This document shows, one piece after another, positions 23,024 through 35,173 of a DNA stretch of 64,000 nt. The notes below the pieces were generated by a model. The model saw only the letters and a list, made by a program, of their open reading frames with translations. It did no database searches and was not told where the DNA came from. The number at the start of each line of letters is the position of its first letter. Position 1 is the stretch's first letter. Source of the stretch: Nageia nagi (Eukaryota; Pinophyta); NCBI GenBank assembly GCA_050084985.1, contig JBITNC010000001.1, forward strand, positions 148,924,001 to 148,988,000, in the 5' to 3' direction. The translations under genes and the position numbers were made by a program.

Positions 23024-24890
23024 GTACTTGTTGGGCAGCTGGGCTTTCCAAACTTGTTAGATTCGCATAAACTTGGAAGGACTTGAAAGTCTAGTCATTT
23101 GGATCATTAAGTCTGACACGACTTAAGATTGAGCTACTCTTTTCAACATGTCCTTTGTCCTTTGAGACTTTTGATATTGAATATCCTCAAATTGGTACTG
23201 AAATTTTGTTTTCAAAAATAATTATTCCTGATTTGATTATGAAAAGGCTCTCTCTTGCTTGAGACAATGACAATATGAATGTGGAGAATATCTCATTATT
23301 GAATTAGAACTGATGCATACCATATCCATTTTGGTAAGTACAAAGTTCTTTATATGTTCAAAAATAATGATGATCTGAATTGTTGGAGTGTAGTTTATAG
23401 TTTAATCATATGATCACCAAAATGTCTAGGAACATCTTTTCAAAAGTGAATCATAAGGAATAGTGACAATCTGTAAGTTGGAGCTAAAAAAATTAATATG
23501 GGCCAGATTGCAACATACAGGCTTGGGCAAATGGGATAAGAAAGTCTTAGATAGAGGAAAGATAGATCAGAAAACTGTATCATTATGGACACAACTGAAA
23601 AGAACAAAATGATGATATCCTATGATTGGAAGATCAAGATGGCACAACTTTAAAACGAATGTAAATCAAAGATTTTTTTTTTCTCAAAGAAAAGGGTATC
23701 TCTAATTTGAAAATTTGTAACTATTTTTTTTCTCAAGGAAGCCAAAAATATAAGGATGACTAAAAGATGCCAACTTAAACCAAATTGCAACTTATTGTTA
23801 TAAATTGTCTTTGAAATAATTGCTCTATATATTTCACCTAACTTTTGCTTTGTATGAAAATCATTATGTTTCAATAATTTAATGTTTCATATTTTCTTGT
23901 GTTTCATTGCCTTTATCTTTTTTCTTTCCCCTCTTCATATATTTGGTTTCATTCTATTGTATATTGCAACTTCATAAATCTCAGGTTATGCCTTTTAGAG
24001 TTTAAATTATAACTCATTTGATCCTTTGATGCAATCTGTTTGAATCTCAAGTGGCGTTTTTTTTTGCGTCTGGAGTTGCACCCTTTTGTTCTACACAAGC
24101 ATCCTTTCCCATCGCAATTGCAATCTCTCATCTCTGTCATTGCATCCTTTAATGTCCCAACTTCCACTTGTTTACATCTCAGTTCACACCTCTTTATCAT
24201 CTCCAATTACACCACATCATTTCTGGAATCCAATCCTTTCAGTTGTCATAGCAGGCAGATTTTGATAAGGTGTTGGATGAAATTGAGGCAAAAAAAGAGA
24301 TTTGATTGCAAATACTCTTCGAGTCTTATATTGAGTCAGATCCAAAAAGTACAAATGAGTAGGTTCTCAAGTCTTTCCAAGACTATATAAGTTTCGAATC
24401 TTTGTATGGCTGGCGAGTTTGACAAGTTTCTAGAGTGATTCTCTCTTTCCCATGACTATATCTCTACCTACCCAAGACTGACAAAAGTACTTTATAAGAA
24501 TCAACTTGCCTTTTTCCTTGCCACCTGACTTGTGTTGGGAAATTCCACAGGTTAATCTTGGTGACCTTGTTATTCGGTGAAGGATGATCTCACCTTGAAA
24601 GTCAAAACTGTTTGCTCACCAAACTTGGTTGCTTCTCTAGTGGTTGAGTAAAGGGTCATGTGGTAGGCCTAGGCCCAACCCAAACTATTGGAGCTTATCT
24701 TGTTGGTACTAAAGCCCGGTACTATTGGTTGGTGTGGACCATGTAGGCCTGGGAAGAAATGCTTGTTGCCATCTTTTACTTAAGTTTAGGGTTTTGATAG
24801 GGATGAATGGATACCCCTTCCTGTACCAGATCTATTGCAACTTGCATTGTGTTCATGACAGGACACCGAATCCAATAGCTATTTGTTGTC
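23024..24890. other. intron 3, no gene recognised
   Basis: AT-rich intron between the hAT element and the LTR element. Open frames up to 116 codons (24040-24390) show no motif and look like chance. No boundaries of further elements were found. Confidence 0.4.
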
Positions 24891-25692
24891 TGTGATGTTC
24901 CATAATTATCCTTATTCCAAAATATTAGTAAATCAAGCAATGAACTAGGAAATGAACAAGAACCATGAAATCATGCCACAAAAATACCCAATGCACAAGC
25001 CAAAATGAGAGAATAATGCCAATGTCTCAATATTAAGCAACAATGGAGCAAGATACAAACGATATGGCCCAAGAGGGCTGATGTCTTTCTCAAAGGATAG
25101 ATCTAGGGCACAACACTCTCCAAATGCCTTTGGAAGCTAATGTCTCACTACTTGGGCCTTCAACCCTCAAATTTGCGGTACAAGATTGGATTAAGGGTTT
25201 TTGTTGTTAGCCAAGATCTAGTGAGGGCTACGTCCCACATAATCCTTTTTTCATGCTGGGTTTTCGTCCAACTAAAGGCCTGAGAGATGGTGTTGCCCCT
25301 CCGAAGGTAGAAGATGTCAAATATGCTTAATGATGCCTTCCTACTCCTGCACTAGCCATATAAATAGGATTCCCTCAAGGATGGGCACCTGCACATGCAT
25401 CAAGGAGACATCATGCTTGGGCATCCAGATCATGCCTCGGGAACACACCAAATCATGCACTCATCTTTAGTCATGTGTTATGCTTCGCGATACACAATAT
25501 TACACTTAAATGCTCCTAATCTATCTCTAGGAGAGAGACGCCCCACTTTGGGTCTCATAATTGGTCTATGGGACCCATAAGTCTCCTGTCCTAGGTTACA
25601 ATGATGTCTAAGAATACATGCACCTAATATTTAAATACTCCTAGATACAAAATCACCCCTAAAAGGAATGACTTCAAGAAGAGAACATCATA
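24891..25692 (-). repeat. 3' LTR of the minus-strand gypsy-type element
   Basis: Begins TGTGATGTTC and ends GAACATCATA. It aligns by eye with 29058-29333 (AATCAAGCAATGAAC, GCCCAATGCACAAG-type blocks) and then 36469-36980 (ACAAGATTGGATT, CATATAAATAGGATTCC, CACTTAAATGCTCCTAATC blocks), which shows where the second copy was split. Confidence 0.9.
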
Positions 25693-25899
25693 GTCCTCTC
25701 TTCCCGATTTGCTTGACCCCAAGCAATACAACATTGTTGCATACCATAAATTCTTCAAAGTAATGAAGTTTTGTCTTCAATGTATCATTGGAAACTTCAA
25801 GATCCATACATGTTGTGAATGATTTCTGAAGTAACATCTTTGTCATATCAGCTTCATCTTTCATTTCTTACAAATACAATTTCATCCTTCATGATTTCT

Positions 25900-26940
25900 G
25901 AAGTAGTAACTCATGTATCCCATGCTTAGCTCTGATGCAGAACTGATCACAAACTGAGAAAGCAAGGGATGTAGCAGCTTTTTTTCTTCCCTCCATGTCA
26001 ATTACTGAACAACCCACAAACCTCTAGCATATGTCAATGTTTGGCAAGATGATTGCCAACGTTGGGTCTTGACCAATACCTTCTAGCAATGCCAAGCATC
26101 TCATCCACCAAGTCTCTAGCTGAGCTCTAATAGCAGTCAACGAATCAGTCCCAATGATGCTCATGGAAGCCAACTTTGTGCTGCCTCCTCTTCCACACTA
26201 CATTGTTGTCATGCTCCCTTCCCACGCAGCCCATGAAGAGTGGAAGGAAGCTTTTAAAACCTTGCCAAGGAACTCCCAACATATCCCTCCTCCAATGGCA
26301 GCCAAATCATCATGAAGTGCAGCCATAATATCACCAAATGCCACCAATGAGTTTGCTTCATTCTTGACACCTTTTCTCCTATAGTTAAAATTTTTCCAAG
26401 TAATCTTGAAGAAGATCATTAATGCCCTGTTTGTAGCTGCTAGCAAGGCATGATTATTTGTTGTCCTTGGAGCATTAGCATCCTCCAATGTGACCCAAAC
26501 TTCCTTCATTTTTCCAACCATCAATGCAGTCCTCCACACATGCATTCTAGTGCCCAAAGATGTGTACACAAGTTTGCCAAGTGTACCCATTGAGGGTGCT
26601 ACAAACTTCTCAATGCTACTGACCTTTTCCCAAGCTTCATTGTGAAACAAACTCAAAATACAATTAGGAATCAATACAGGAAAATCACCGTTCATGACAT
26701 ACCTCCAACAAGGGCCTTCAAGGTCACCATTGGTTCCCTCAACGTCTAGAAGAGGCATCAAAGGGTGGACAGTTGGTGCCAAGACAAAGTTTGGCTGTAC
26801 TAGCCCTACCAAACACCTCTCTATGCATCCCAATTCATGACATCCTCTCTCCATCACTGAAGATGACTTCATAAACTCACGTGGTTCCTCTTGGGCATCA
26901 TTCTTCTTGGCTATTGTGACGTCCTCCTGGTCAAGTCATC
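25900..26940 (-). pseudogene. unrecognised ORF in place of pol, possibly captured host sequence
   Basis: Reading left on the minus strand after protease, a frame runs EDVTIAKKNDAQEEPREFMK, then CHELGCIERCLVGLVQPNFV, GDLEGPCWRYVMNGDFPVLI, APSMGTLGKLVYTSLGTRMH and LVAFGDIMAALHDDLAAIGG. After a TAG at about 26200 it continues in the same frame with SIIGTDSLTAIRAQLETWW, then past a second TAG with GCSVIDMEGRKKAATSLAFS. The 224-codon open part is 26198-26872. The frame stays coherent for over 300 codons between protease and the polypurine tract. I recognise no family. It has none of the RT, RNase H or integrase motifs expected here, so it is either a captured host fragment or an element-specific accessory ORF. 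Confidence 0.6.
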
Positions 26941-26949
26941 TTCCTCCCC

Positions 26950-27737
26950 ATACTTTCTCCAAACGAGTAGATGAAGCTTGAGGAAAGTAGTCCTTGATAC
27001 GTTGCAGTGTGTACTCCTTCCCATCTACTTCAAACTTCATCACCAACTTCTGATAATTTGAGCGGATGTCTCCCACAACCATTACACTCCTAAAATCAAA
27101 TGTTGAATGCCATGGAAAGGGTAGACGTAGAATTCCTCTCTATTCACATAATCTTGGACCCTTACGCCACACGTCTCCACTATTTTGTCCACTAACATGA
27201 GTTTCCCATTGCATTTGTGACATGGAATCCCTCGAACTCCTTGGATTTGAGTCCCTTCTTTTGCACAAATTCTTCATCAATGAAGTTGTGTGTGGCTCGC
27301 GGGGCTATCAATACCATCACCTCTTGGTTTACAACCATTCCCTTAACCTTGAGCATGAAGTATTTGGGTACTCCACAAGGTGATGCAATCATATCTCCTA
27401 TGGAGTCCTTACTATCAGGAGTAGGACATTCCTGCTTCAAATGCAATCCTCCCATGTCTAGCTCCAAATCTGAATCATCTTCCTCTGAAAGCACCTCAAT
27501 GTAGTGGACTTGTCCCTTTCCTAAGCACCTACGGCCATGCTCCCAGAGATTCTTGCAACTAATGCACATGTTCCTCTTCCTCCACTCATTCCTTGTCTCA
27601 TGATTTGTTTTGCTCTCGCCTAACGAATGACTCCTTTTGATAGTTGGAGGTCCCATCTCCAATGTCCCTCCTCCAGATGTCCCCATCCTAGTTGCAATGG
27701 TGGGCTTGATCCTCATCATGACAGGCTCCAAATCCAA
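26950..27737 (-). pseudogene. gypsy zinc knuckle and protease
   Basis: Minus strand: MCISCKNLWEHGRRCLGKGQ (CCHC knuckle with one ligand altered) followed by VHYIEVLSEEDDSDLEL, then MVLIAPRATHNFIDEEFVQK. Here the catalytic D-S/G-G of a retropepsin is replaced by A-P-R, so it should be catalytically dead. Past the stop at 27192, a shifted frame has VGDIRSNYQKLVMKFEVDGK near 27000-27070, the end of the protease region. Confidence 0.8.
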
Positions 27738-27874
27738 TGCCCTCTTGATGGCATCTAGTAGGTGCGTTTCGCTAGTCCGTCTGTGAAGAGGAAGGTGACC
27801 CTATTCTTTGAAATGCTAGGAACCATCGCAACAATCCATTGAAATTTTGCTACATATTCTTCCATTGACCCCCT

Positions 27875-28887
27875 TTACTTTATTGTAATTAGGTCCGTAA
27901 AATAATCATCCTCATCCTTTTTATCAAATCGGTCTATCATCCTTTTGTTGAACACATCAAAGGAAGTGATAACTCCATGACTTTGTGTAGTCATGCCATG
28001 TTGCCACCAATGATACGCTAGGCCATCCTGGTGTAGGGTGGTAAATCGTATGGTGTCCTCCTCCATCATGGGACTAAGCGTGAAGTAAGTATGCAATGTT
28101 TGGAGCCATGTCTTTGCAGTCATTTTATTGCTCCCATCAAACAAGGGCACCTGTATTATACTTACCCTTTGCTACAAAACTCTCCTATCCACTCATGGTT
28201 CGCCATGAGAATGAATTCCATTAGCCCACTTGCCCAAAAATTCTAAACACATGAAGAAGGTGACATCATTCTTGAATCTCGATGTGTTCAGAAAGTACTC
28301 TCGATACAACTGATTGAGCTCAAGCAGAGTCACATTACTTTCCTGTTTGGTAGAAACATAGGCTTACTAGGACGTGGTAGAGGTGGAGGTGTTGCAACCA
28401 TCTCTGTGCATTCTTCTCTAAAAATATCTCCATCATTGGTTTTCCCACAAGTGGATTTTGGGTAGATCCCATCCTGAACAATGAGTATTCTCCATTGTCC
28501 ACCAGCATTCTGGAAGATTTGAATCTCTAAAACACAGGTTCTCCATGATCAACCCTAGGCTTCCTTGATCATACCCTAGGCCCCTAGATCTATGCTATGT
28601 TGCTTCCTCTTCTTGTGGTTCTTTCTCGCAAGCCTTGTGCAGGGATGCTTCTCCTCCTCTTGGCTCCCTCTCATAAATAGAAGTGGATCTTTGAGTGTGG
28701 GGTGTCTAGGGCTTCTTCCAAGCCCAACATCCCTCTCCTGCACTTCTCTCCTAGTCATGCGCTCAATTTGTTGTTGCATTTTCTCAGCATTATTCTTCAT
28801 CATTCTTAGCAAGGCATCAAAGTTCATCTGGATCCTTGGGTGGGATCTCTCTTTCCTCGTGCACCTCTTTGTTATGCTTTGGCTCAT
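27875..28887 (-). pseudogene. gypsy gag
   Basis: 28576-28887 encodes a basic, Gln-rich N-terminal part (MSQSITKRCTRKERSHPRIQ, NNAEKMQQQIERMTRRE). 27875-28150 encodes the Retrotrans_gag core: MPLFDGSNKMTAKTWLQTLH, YHWWQHGMTTQSHG, KRMIDRFDKKDEDDYFTDL. The gap between them is broken by stops. Same gag family as the + strand copies at 442 and 9322. Confidence 0.83.
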
Positions 28888-29057
28888 TCATCCAAATTTG
28901 CCGAGCTGAATCTCAATGCTACCTCCTTGCATCATCTTTGGATCTAATTTGAGGTGTCAGTAGAGACTTCTTCCCTTTCTAGCGCAAGTATACCATCTCA
29001 GTCGATTGCATTCAGTATCTCTCCTACAAGATGGCAGGATTATAGCTTTGATACCGC

Positions 29058-29333
29058 TGTGAAGTTGCCAAATTATCTTTTATTCCAAATTATTATTAAA
29101 TCAAGCAATGAACAAGGAAATGAGCAAGAACCAGAAATTATGCCACAATAGTACCCAATGCACAAGACAAAATGAGAGAATAATGCCAACGCCTCAATAT
29201 TAAGCAACAATGGAGCAATATACAAATAATATGGCCTAAGAGGGTTGACGTCTGGCTCAAAGGACCAGATCTAGGGCACAACACTCCCCAAATGCCATTG
29301 TAAGTTGATGTCTCACTACAAGGACCTTCAACT
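29058..29333 (-). repeat. 5' LTR of the minus-strand element, first piece
   Basis: Begins TGTGAAGTTGCC and matches the first third of the LTR at 24891, up to CCTTCAAC, where the nested element starts. The reference LTR continues with CCTCAAATTTGCGG, which resumes at 36469. Confidence 0.87.
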
Positions 29334-29650
29334 TGTTGATACCGCAGCACACCCCTCTCTTTTCCTAAGGAAAATGTGGGGATCCTTAGCCTAAGAACGG
29401 AGTCAGAAGGCTTGGACATGGAGTGAGCATTTTCGAGTATAGGAAAAGATGAGTTAAATCAAGAAAAGCTCGAACTGCAACTTTAAAATTCACTTGGAAT
29501 ACTTGCTTACAACAAATGAAATACTTTCCAAAGTACTCATCCATGGAACAAAGAATGATGAGATGTAGGCATCCGAAGAATTCAATCATGATTTAAAAAT
29601 GGACAAAATCATCAAAGTTGCATGTTAGAATGGCCGTCCCTCTTTCATTT

Positions 29651-31225
29651 GACACATGGCATCTCCAAGAACCACTATAAAAGCTCAAGAGGGGGGCAAA
29701 ACGGCCAAGTGCCACTTCATTTCAAACCCCTCAAGATGGTCGCATGATGTGAAAAAGTTACAATTTCATCTCTGCAAAACAGTGCGACCACCCCTTTCAA
29801 AGCCAGCTTCAAGCTCCAAGACCGACTAAGTAGCCCAAAATTCCTCCTTTCAAGGTGTTCACATGGTTTGGCAATGTCATGTTCCTATCTTTTGGAGATA
29901 GTGCGACCACCCCTTTCCTCGATTCAATTTTGAAGGATGAAAATTGGTTGTGTGTTGAGATGTGTTTGCATGGTTCAAAAAAAGTTGCATTCTCATCTCT
30001 CCAAAAGCATGCGACCACCCTCTCCGAGACGTTGGATTTGCATCATGAAGTCCAAGCCTTATTGGACCATCATTTCGGCCGCTCGACTGGGGACACTTGG
30101 CAAAGAGAAGCTGTTATAAAAGGGGAGGGCTATCATTGTTGGGCTTAGTTGATCAATGTAGCATGTCCAAAGGTGGTCGCACAGTTTGAGAGGTTGCAAT
30201 ATCATCTTTTTTGCAAAGCATTGACCACCTCATTTCTTATGTTTTGACCTCCAAAATCGGCTAAGTGTTTAGGCGCAGGTATTGTAGGAGTGTTCGCATG
30301 GTTCCAATAAGATATGTTTCGATATTTTGGAAATGGTTAGACCACCCTCTCCCAAACGTTGGGTGTGAAGTATGGAGCTTGTCTTGCCCACATTGGACCT
30401 TCATTTTGGCCACTAAGCCAGAGACACATGGCAAAATAGGTTACTATAAAAGGACGAAGGATACTCATCTTCACCCAAGTCAATCCGATGTGCAACATTT
30501 ATAAAGTGGTCGCCTGGTTTAACAAAGATACAATTCCATCTTTCGAAAGGGGTGCGACCACCTCAGGCCCATATATTTACCTCCAAAGAATTGACTAAGT
30601 GTTTGCCTAAGATGCCGTGGAGGGGTTCACATTGTCCCAGCAAGTTACGTTTGCATTTTCTAGAGGATGTGCGACCACCCTTTCAGCCTTGTATTCGATC
30701 AAGTTAGGGACATTGGCATCATGTCCCTGATCAAACGGGTTGACAAAGATACATTCTTATCATTTTTTGGGCAAGCGACCACACCTTTTGCATGAAAGTG
30801 GATACATGTTGAAAAGTTTATCCTTGGCCCGCTAGAGCATTGTCACTTGGCAACCCAGATAGCTATAAAAGGAAAGGATACTTAGTCAAATCTAGCACAT
30901 CATTTTGCTCTTACTGTGTTGGTCACATGGTTTATTCAAGTTGCATTTCCATCTCTCCAAAGCATGCGACCACCCTTCTTTTGCATTAAGTTTAGTATCG
31001 CGTGTCTTTCATCACCTTTTGTTCGTCATTCAATATTACATTAATTCTACCTTACATTGGTATTTTGAATGCATATGGTTGCATGATTCCAAGGAGATAA
31101 AACGTCCATCTTTTAAGATTGATTCGCCCATTTGCATTGGTTTGGCCAAATTTTGTTGCATGATTGCATGGTTCCAAAAAGATAGGTGTCTATCTATTTA
31201 AACGGTGCGTCCACTTGGGCTTTGT
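29651..31225 (+). repeat. tandem array: GGTCGCA...TGCGACC units with TATAAAAG modules
   Basis: About eleven degenerate units share the pattern GGTCGCATGGTT, then roughly 45 bp including AAGTTACAATTTCATCT and CTCCAAAAG, then TGCGACCACCC. The flanking heptamers are reverse complements, so each unit can fold. TGCGACC-type ends are at about 29789, 29909, 30010, 30555, 30668 and 30965, with more decayed ones between. Four promoter-like modules, GACACWTGGCA then about 12-15 bp then TATAAAAG, sit at 29651-29683, 30092-30122, 30423-30452 and 30842-30871. Confidence 0.8.
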
Positions 31226-31699
31226 CAAATGCACCTTTGTCTTAAAACACATCCATGCATGCAATGAATGCAGTCTTGTGTTTGTTTTAGTATGGTTAGT
31301 CATTCTTGTTAATACGTTGTCCTTCCATTTTGTTATGTCTCATAAAGTCAACCTCCTTATTGTCGCATCATTTCCCCCCAATAGAAAGTTAACATCTGAA
31401 TCTGTTGCGACCAGGACCCTTGAACACTTACACATTTTTTTGCATTAAGTTGGGTCCCACAAGGTGGGCCAAATAGACGCATTCATGCATTAATCATTTA
31501 AGTCCATTTCTTGCGCATTGCATGTGGGGATGCCGACCACCTTTGTCACAAACATTATTGTCAAGTCTGTTGTATTTGCATTAAGGCATATAGGCTTTCC
31601 AGGGATTGTACCCTTCTTGCATCATTTTCACCACGTCCGTACAATCGCTAGTGTCAATCGAGTCCAGTTGCTACTAACCCAATCTACATGTGCAGGTTC

Positions 31700-34600
31700 A
31701 AGATGGTGAATGTAAAATTCTAAACTAAGAAGGACCAGAGATTTGCAGCTAACCAGATTGATCGAACCTAGTCAGATTAAACTTGTTAAAGAAAATCCTA
31801 AGGACCCCTTGAGACAGACCAAGTTCAAGAGCAACTTCTCCAACATTCGAGACACCAATTGGTCTCACACTGATCCAATCCGAACATTAGAAGCCATTGG
31901 GGAGTTAGATAAAATTCAGATCCTCAGGTAGGTCATATGAACATCTGGATTGGCCACAACCACCCTAATCCCTTTTTGTTGTTCCTTTTCCCGAATTGTG
32001 TTACGAAGTAGGTAGGCATGACAACTTCAAAGACCGTGCCCTTTATGACATAGATGGTAAAAGGATCCTTGACTTCTCTATACAAGGGATCGAGGAGGCT
32101 TTCAAATGGGGTGGTGAGGGAGTTGTTTAAATAGAGAAGGACTCTCTAGACTACTATGAAAAGTCTCAATGAGCCGAGGATCTCATCAAGGATTGGCTCG
32201 AGAACAAGAGTAAGGGATTCACAGGTAATAAATTGATAAATGCAAAGAGGTAGAACTTCTACCCTTCAGTGTCTAGAATCTTCAATATGTTATCTAGGGT
32301 CACTGGTAAAGAGGATGACTTCAAATTCCGAAAGGAATTCACCAGGTTCATTGTTGTGATTGGAAACAGATAGAAGATAAAGTGGAACAAGGTGATAAGT
32401 GACTCTCTGTCATTCCCACTAGCTCACATAAGCTCCTCGAAAAGATTCTACATGAATTCCTATCTTGTTTTCTTCTCCTTCATGGCAAAAATAGGAAATC
32501 AGCCCACGCAGACATGAAAATCTTGAATAACCCGAAGAAACTTGTATGGAGAGCTTACCCCAAATGGTGGTTGGAGTCCAGATGGGAGCATTCTGCCATG
32601 AGAAATTACGGGTGGGAATATCAAATCTACAAGGCGATAAAAAGAAAGCAGATGGTGAAAAGGATATTTGATTCTACCGTTGAGGCCATTCGGGGGCATG
32701 CAGATTACTTCTTGGAAGACCTTGCACACACATATATCTGAGTCTATGGCTCTGAAGTCAGGCCCTATCTCTTGCCCCAATATGCCAGCAATCATTTGAT
32801 CCTCATGGAGTTTTGCGGACAATTGTTGTTTTTGTATGAAAATATTCGGAAGAAGAAGAATGCCACCACAAACCTCCCCATTTCTATTGTGGAATACACT
32901 TGCTCAACTTGGCAGGAGGCCAAAGAAATGAGCTTTGAACTGTCCTACTACCACTTCATTGAAGAGCAGACAACTTACCACTATGATCCCGAAGGAAGAA
33001 TTTAGTTTTTCTATAGGCGGGCCTTCAGAAACCCTGTAACCTATGAGCACAAACCTTTTGGAGATAAGGAAAGATACAAGAATAAGAGGGAGGAGAAGCA
33101 AATTCAGGAAGTACACCAAGTTTTGGTAGCTTAAGGATGGATTGACAGAAGAATCCAGAGCTTAAACAAACCATGTGCAGTCCCAGCTCATAAATACACA
33201 TCGTCCTCAAGAGTAAGGAAACACCAAGGTCAGGTAGGAGAACACACCACTTTGGGTGGGATTGGATTTGAGATCCGTACCATTGTCAAAGAAATTACTA
33301 AAGATGTCGACATCATGGAGGAGATAGGGTATCAGGACTTTCCACTTCGACAACTTGAGGATGCCATCCCTAAGGACTTCTCCATGATGCCTATTGTACC
33401 TATTTGGGTTGATGCCTATTGTACCTATTTGGGCTGAGAATCCTTTGTCTCTCCCAAACGTTTTGATGCCTGCTAAAGGCCATGTGGAAAACACATTCCC
33501 AGAGCCTATTGAGGTAAAAACCCAGGATAATGCTCAAAGTACTCCCGTAGCAAACCAACCTAAGGAGCCTGATCACTCTAGTTCATCCTCTGATTTTGAG
33601 ACATCCTCTAAATCTAATTCAGAAGGAGGAGAAATTGAGAGAGAAAATGAGGATACACAGATCATAGATATTGAAGTAGAATCCAAGACGAAGAAGATCA
33701 ATGAGACTTTGCCTACCGAGTCAATACCAGTGAAGTAGGTTGCTTCTTCAGAATCCACCACTCTTACAAGGAAGAGGAGGTCATCCCCCAAGAAAGAAGC
33801 CCCTCGAACGGCCCCTAGCAAGCTTTCAAACTTAATTATGGCTTCTACAATTGGAGATGGAGGAGATGAAGAAGACAAAGGCAAGAGTGAGGAGTAAAGG
33901 AAGAAGAGAAAGTAGGAAGAAAATGGCAGCCATAGACCATCAAGAAGCATGGAGAAACCAGTTGAAATTAAGAGCCAACAACTAAGAATCAATGAGATCC
34001 CTAGAGAGCCCACCCCTGCAAATATAGATAACATTTTGGCTAATATTGCATCAAGTTCTGGTCCATAGAAGGAGTATGATTTCGACATCGATGCAATCAT
34101 CAAAGATCTCCAAAAGAGCTACAGAATTGATGATGACAAATCTAGCAAAAGGAGGGAAAATACATTAGAGGAATCTCGGATCGAAGAAATAGATACCTTC
34201 GTATCTATGAAAATGACAAGGTGACTATCAATAGGTTTTATTCCAAAAAGAAGCATCCGCAAGACTTACAAGACATGTGGGTCCATACCAAGGAATTCAA
34301 TGTCAAGAAAATTGGGTGGGTAGGGCATAAGCACGCTATCAATTATAATGTGGATGAGATGGTTAGGTAAGGCATCGAGAGGGAAAACATGATCAAGGAG
34401 CTGAAGAAGGACCTTGGTTGCAAAATTAAATTGGCAAAGGAGATAGAAGTTACCAAAATGATCGTTGAAGATGTCAAAGTGCAAGCCTTGCTAAACCTTT
34501 GCATGATAGCAACTAAGGAGACCTTGGTCAATGCTATGATGAGAGTAGTCAGTGAGCTTTTGCTTCGATTGGTTGCCCTCATGGACGAACAAAAGGTAGA

Positions 34601-35173
34601 GGAGAACATGGCTACTGCCGTTTCCCAACTGTTACAAGACTTCCAGAATCACGAGCATGTTGTTCAAAACATAAGAAGGGCATTTGGGGACAACCAAGCC
34701 GAGTGCAATATTTCCAAGAGTTTGCCTATCATCTTCGTTGGCTAAGGTTTGCAACAGGAGAATGCACTAATCTTGCTCAATGTAGAACCGATCTATTGTT
34801 CACTTTTTAGTTGGGCTAGTTTGTGTAGCCGATCAGTTTCATCAACGAGGATGGAAGTGTGAGGCAAGTTGAGTTCGTAGTCCAAGAAGTTCAAAATGTC
34901 ATACGAGAGCTCATCTTCACAAAGGATGTGAATTTGTTTAGGGTTGGGACTCATATCGAAAATCAACAGAACCTGGCCATTTGGAAATTCCAGATGAAGG
35001 CCACTTCTCGGTTCATCTTGGATTTCCGCAACAAAAAAGATGAAGAAGTGCCAGGTGCACTCACCGTAGGACTTGCCAAGGCTAAAGATTTCTTCGACGA
35101 TAGGTCTCATGGGATTCTTGAGGACATCTTAGTTGCTACTCACGCCAAAGCTGTCGGTCTCGCAAAGGGATGA
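31700..35173 (+). pseudogene. long decayed ORF of unknown family
   Basis: A mostly collinear reading broken by stops and shifts. It includes PLRQTKFKSNFSNIRDTNWS (31820), RAYPKWWLESRWEHSAMRNY (32550), AIRGHADYFLEDLAHTYI (32690), LPQYASNHLILMEFCGQLLF (32771), SISIVEYTCSTW-type (32885) and YHYDPEGRI (32980). It goes on with a Ser/Glu-rich linker (33535-33735), a basic KRRSSPKKEAPRTAPSKLSN stretch, a helical part (34389-34745) and the end FRVGTHIENQQNLAIWKFQM to 35173. Several stops fall where Trp or Gln reads naturally. No RT, integrase, protease or gag motif is visible, so the family is unknown to me. Likely the single ORF of a non-autonomous element. Confidence 0.55.

Noticed and set aside
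24040-24390. 116-codon + strand frame
   Set aside because: Low complexity, no motif, no conserved neighbour; looks like chance openness in intron DNA.
26198-26872. The 224-codon minus-strand frame as an independent host gene
   Set aside because: It lies between the protease and polypurine tract of an LTR element, continues through stops in the same frame and has no splice or promoter evidence.
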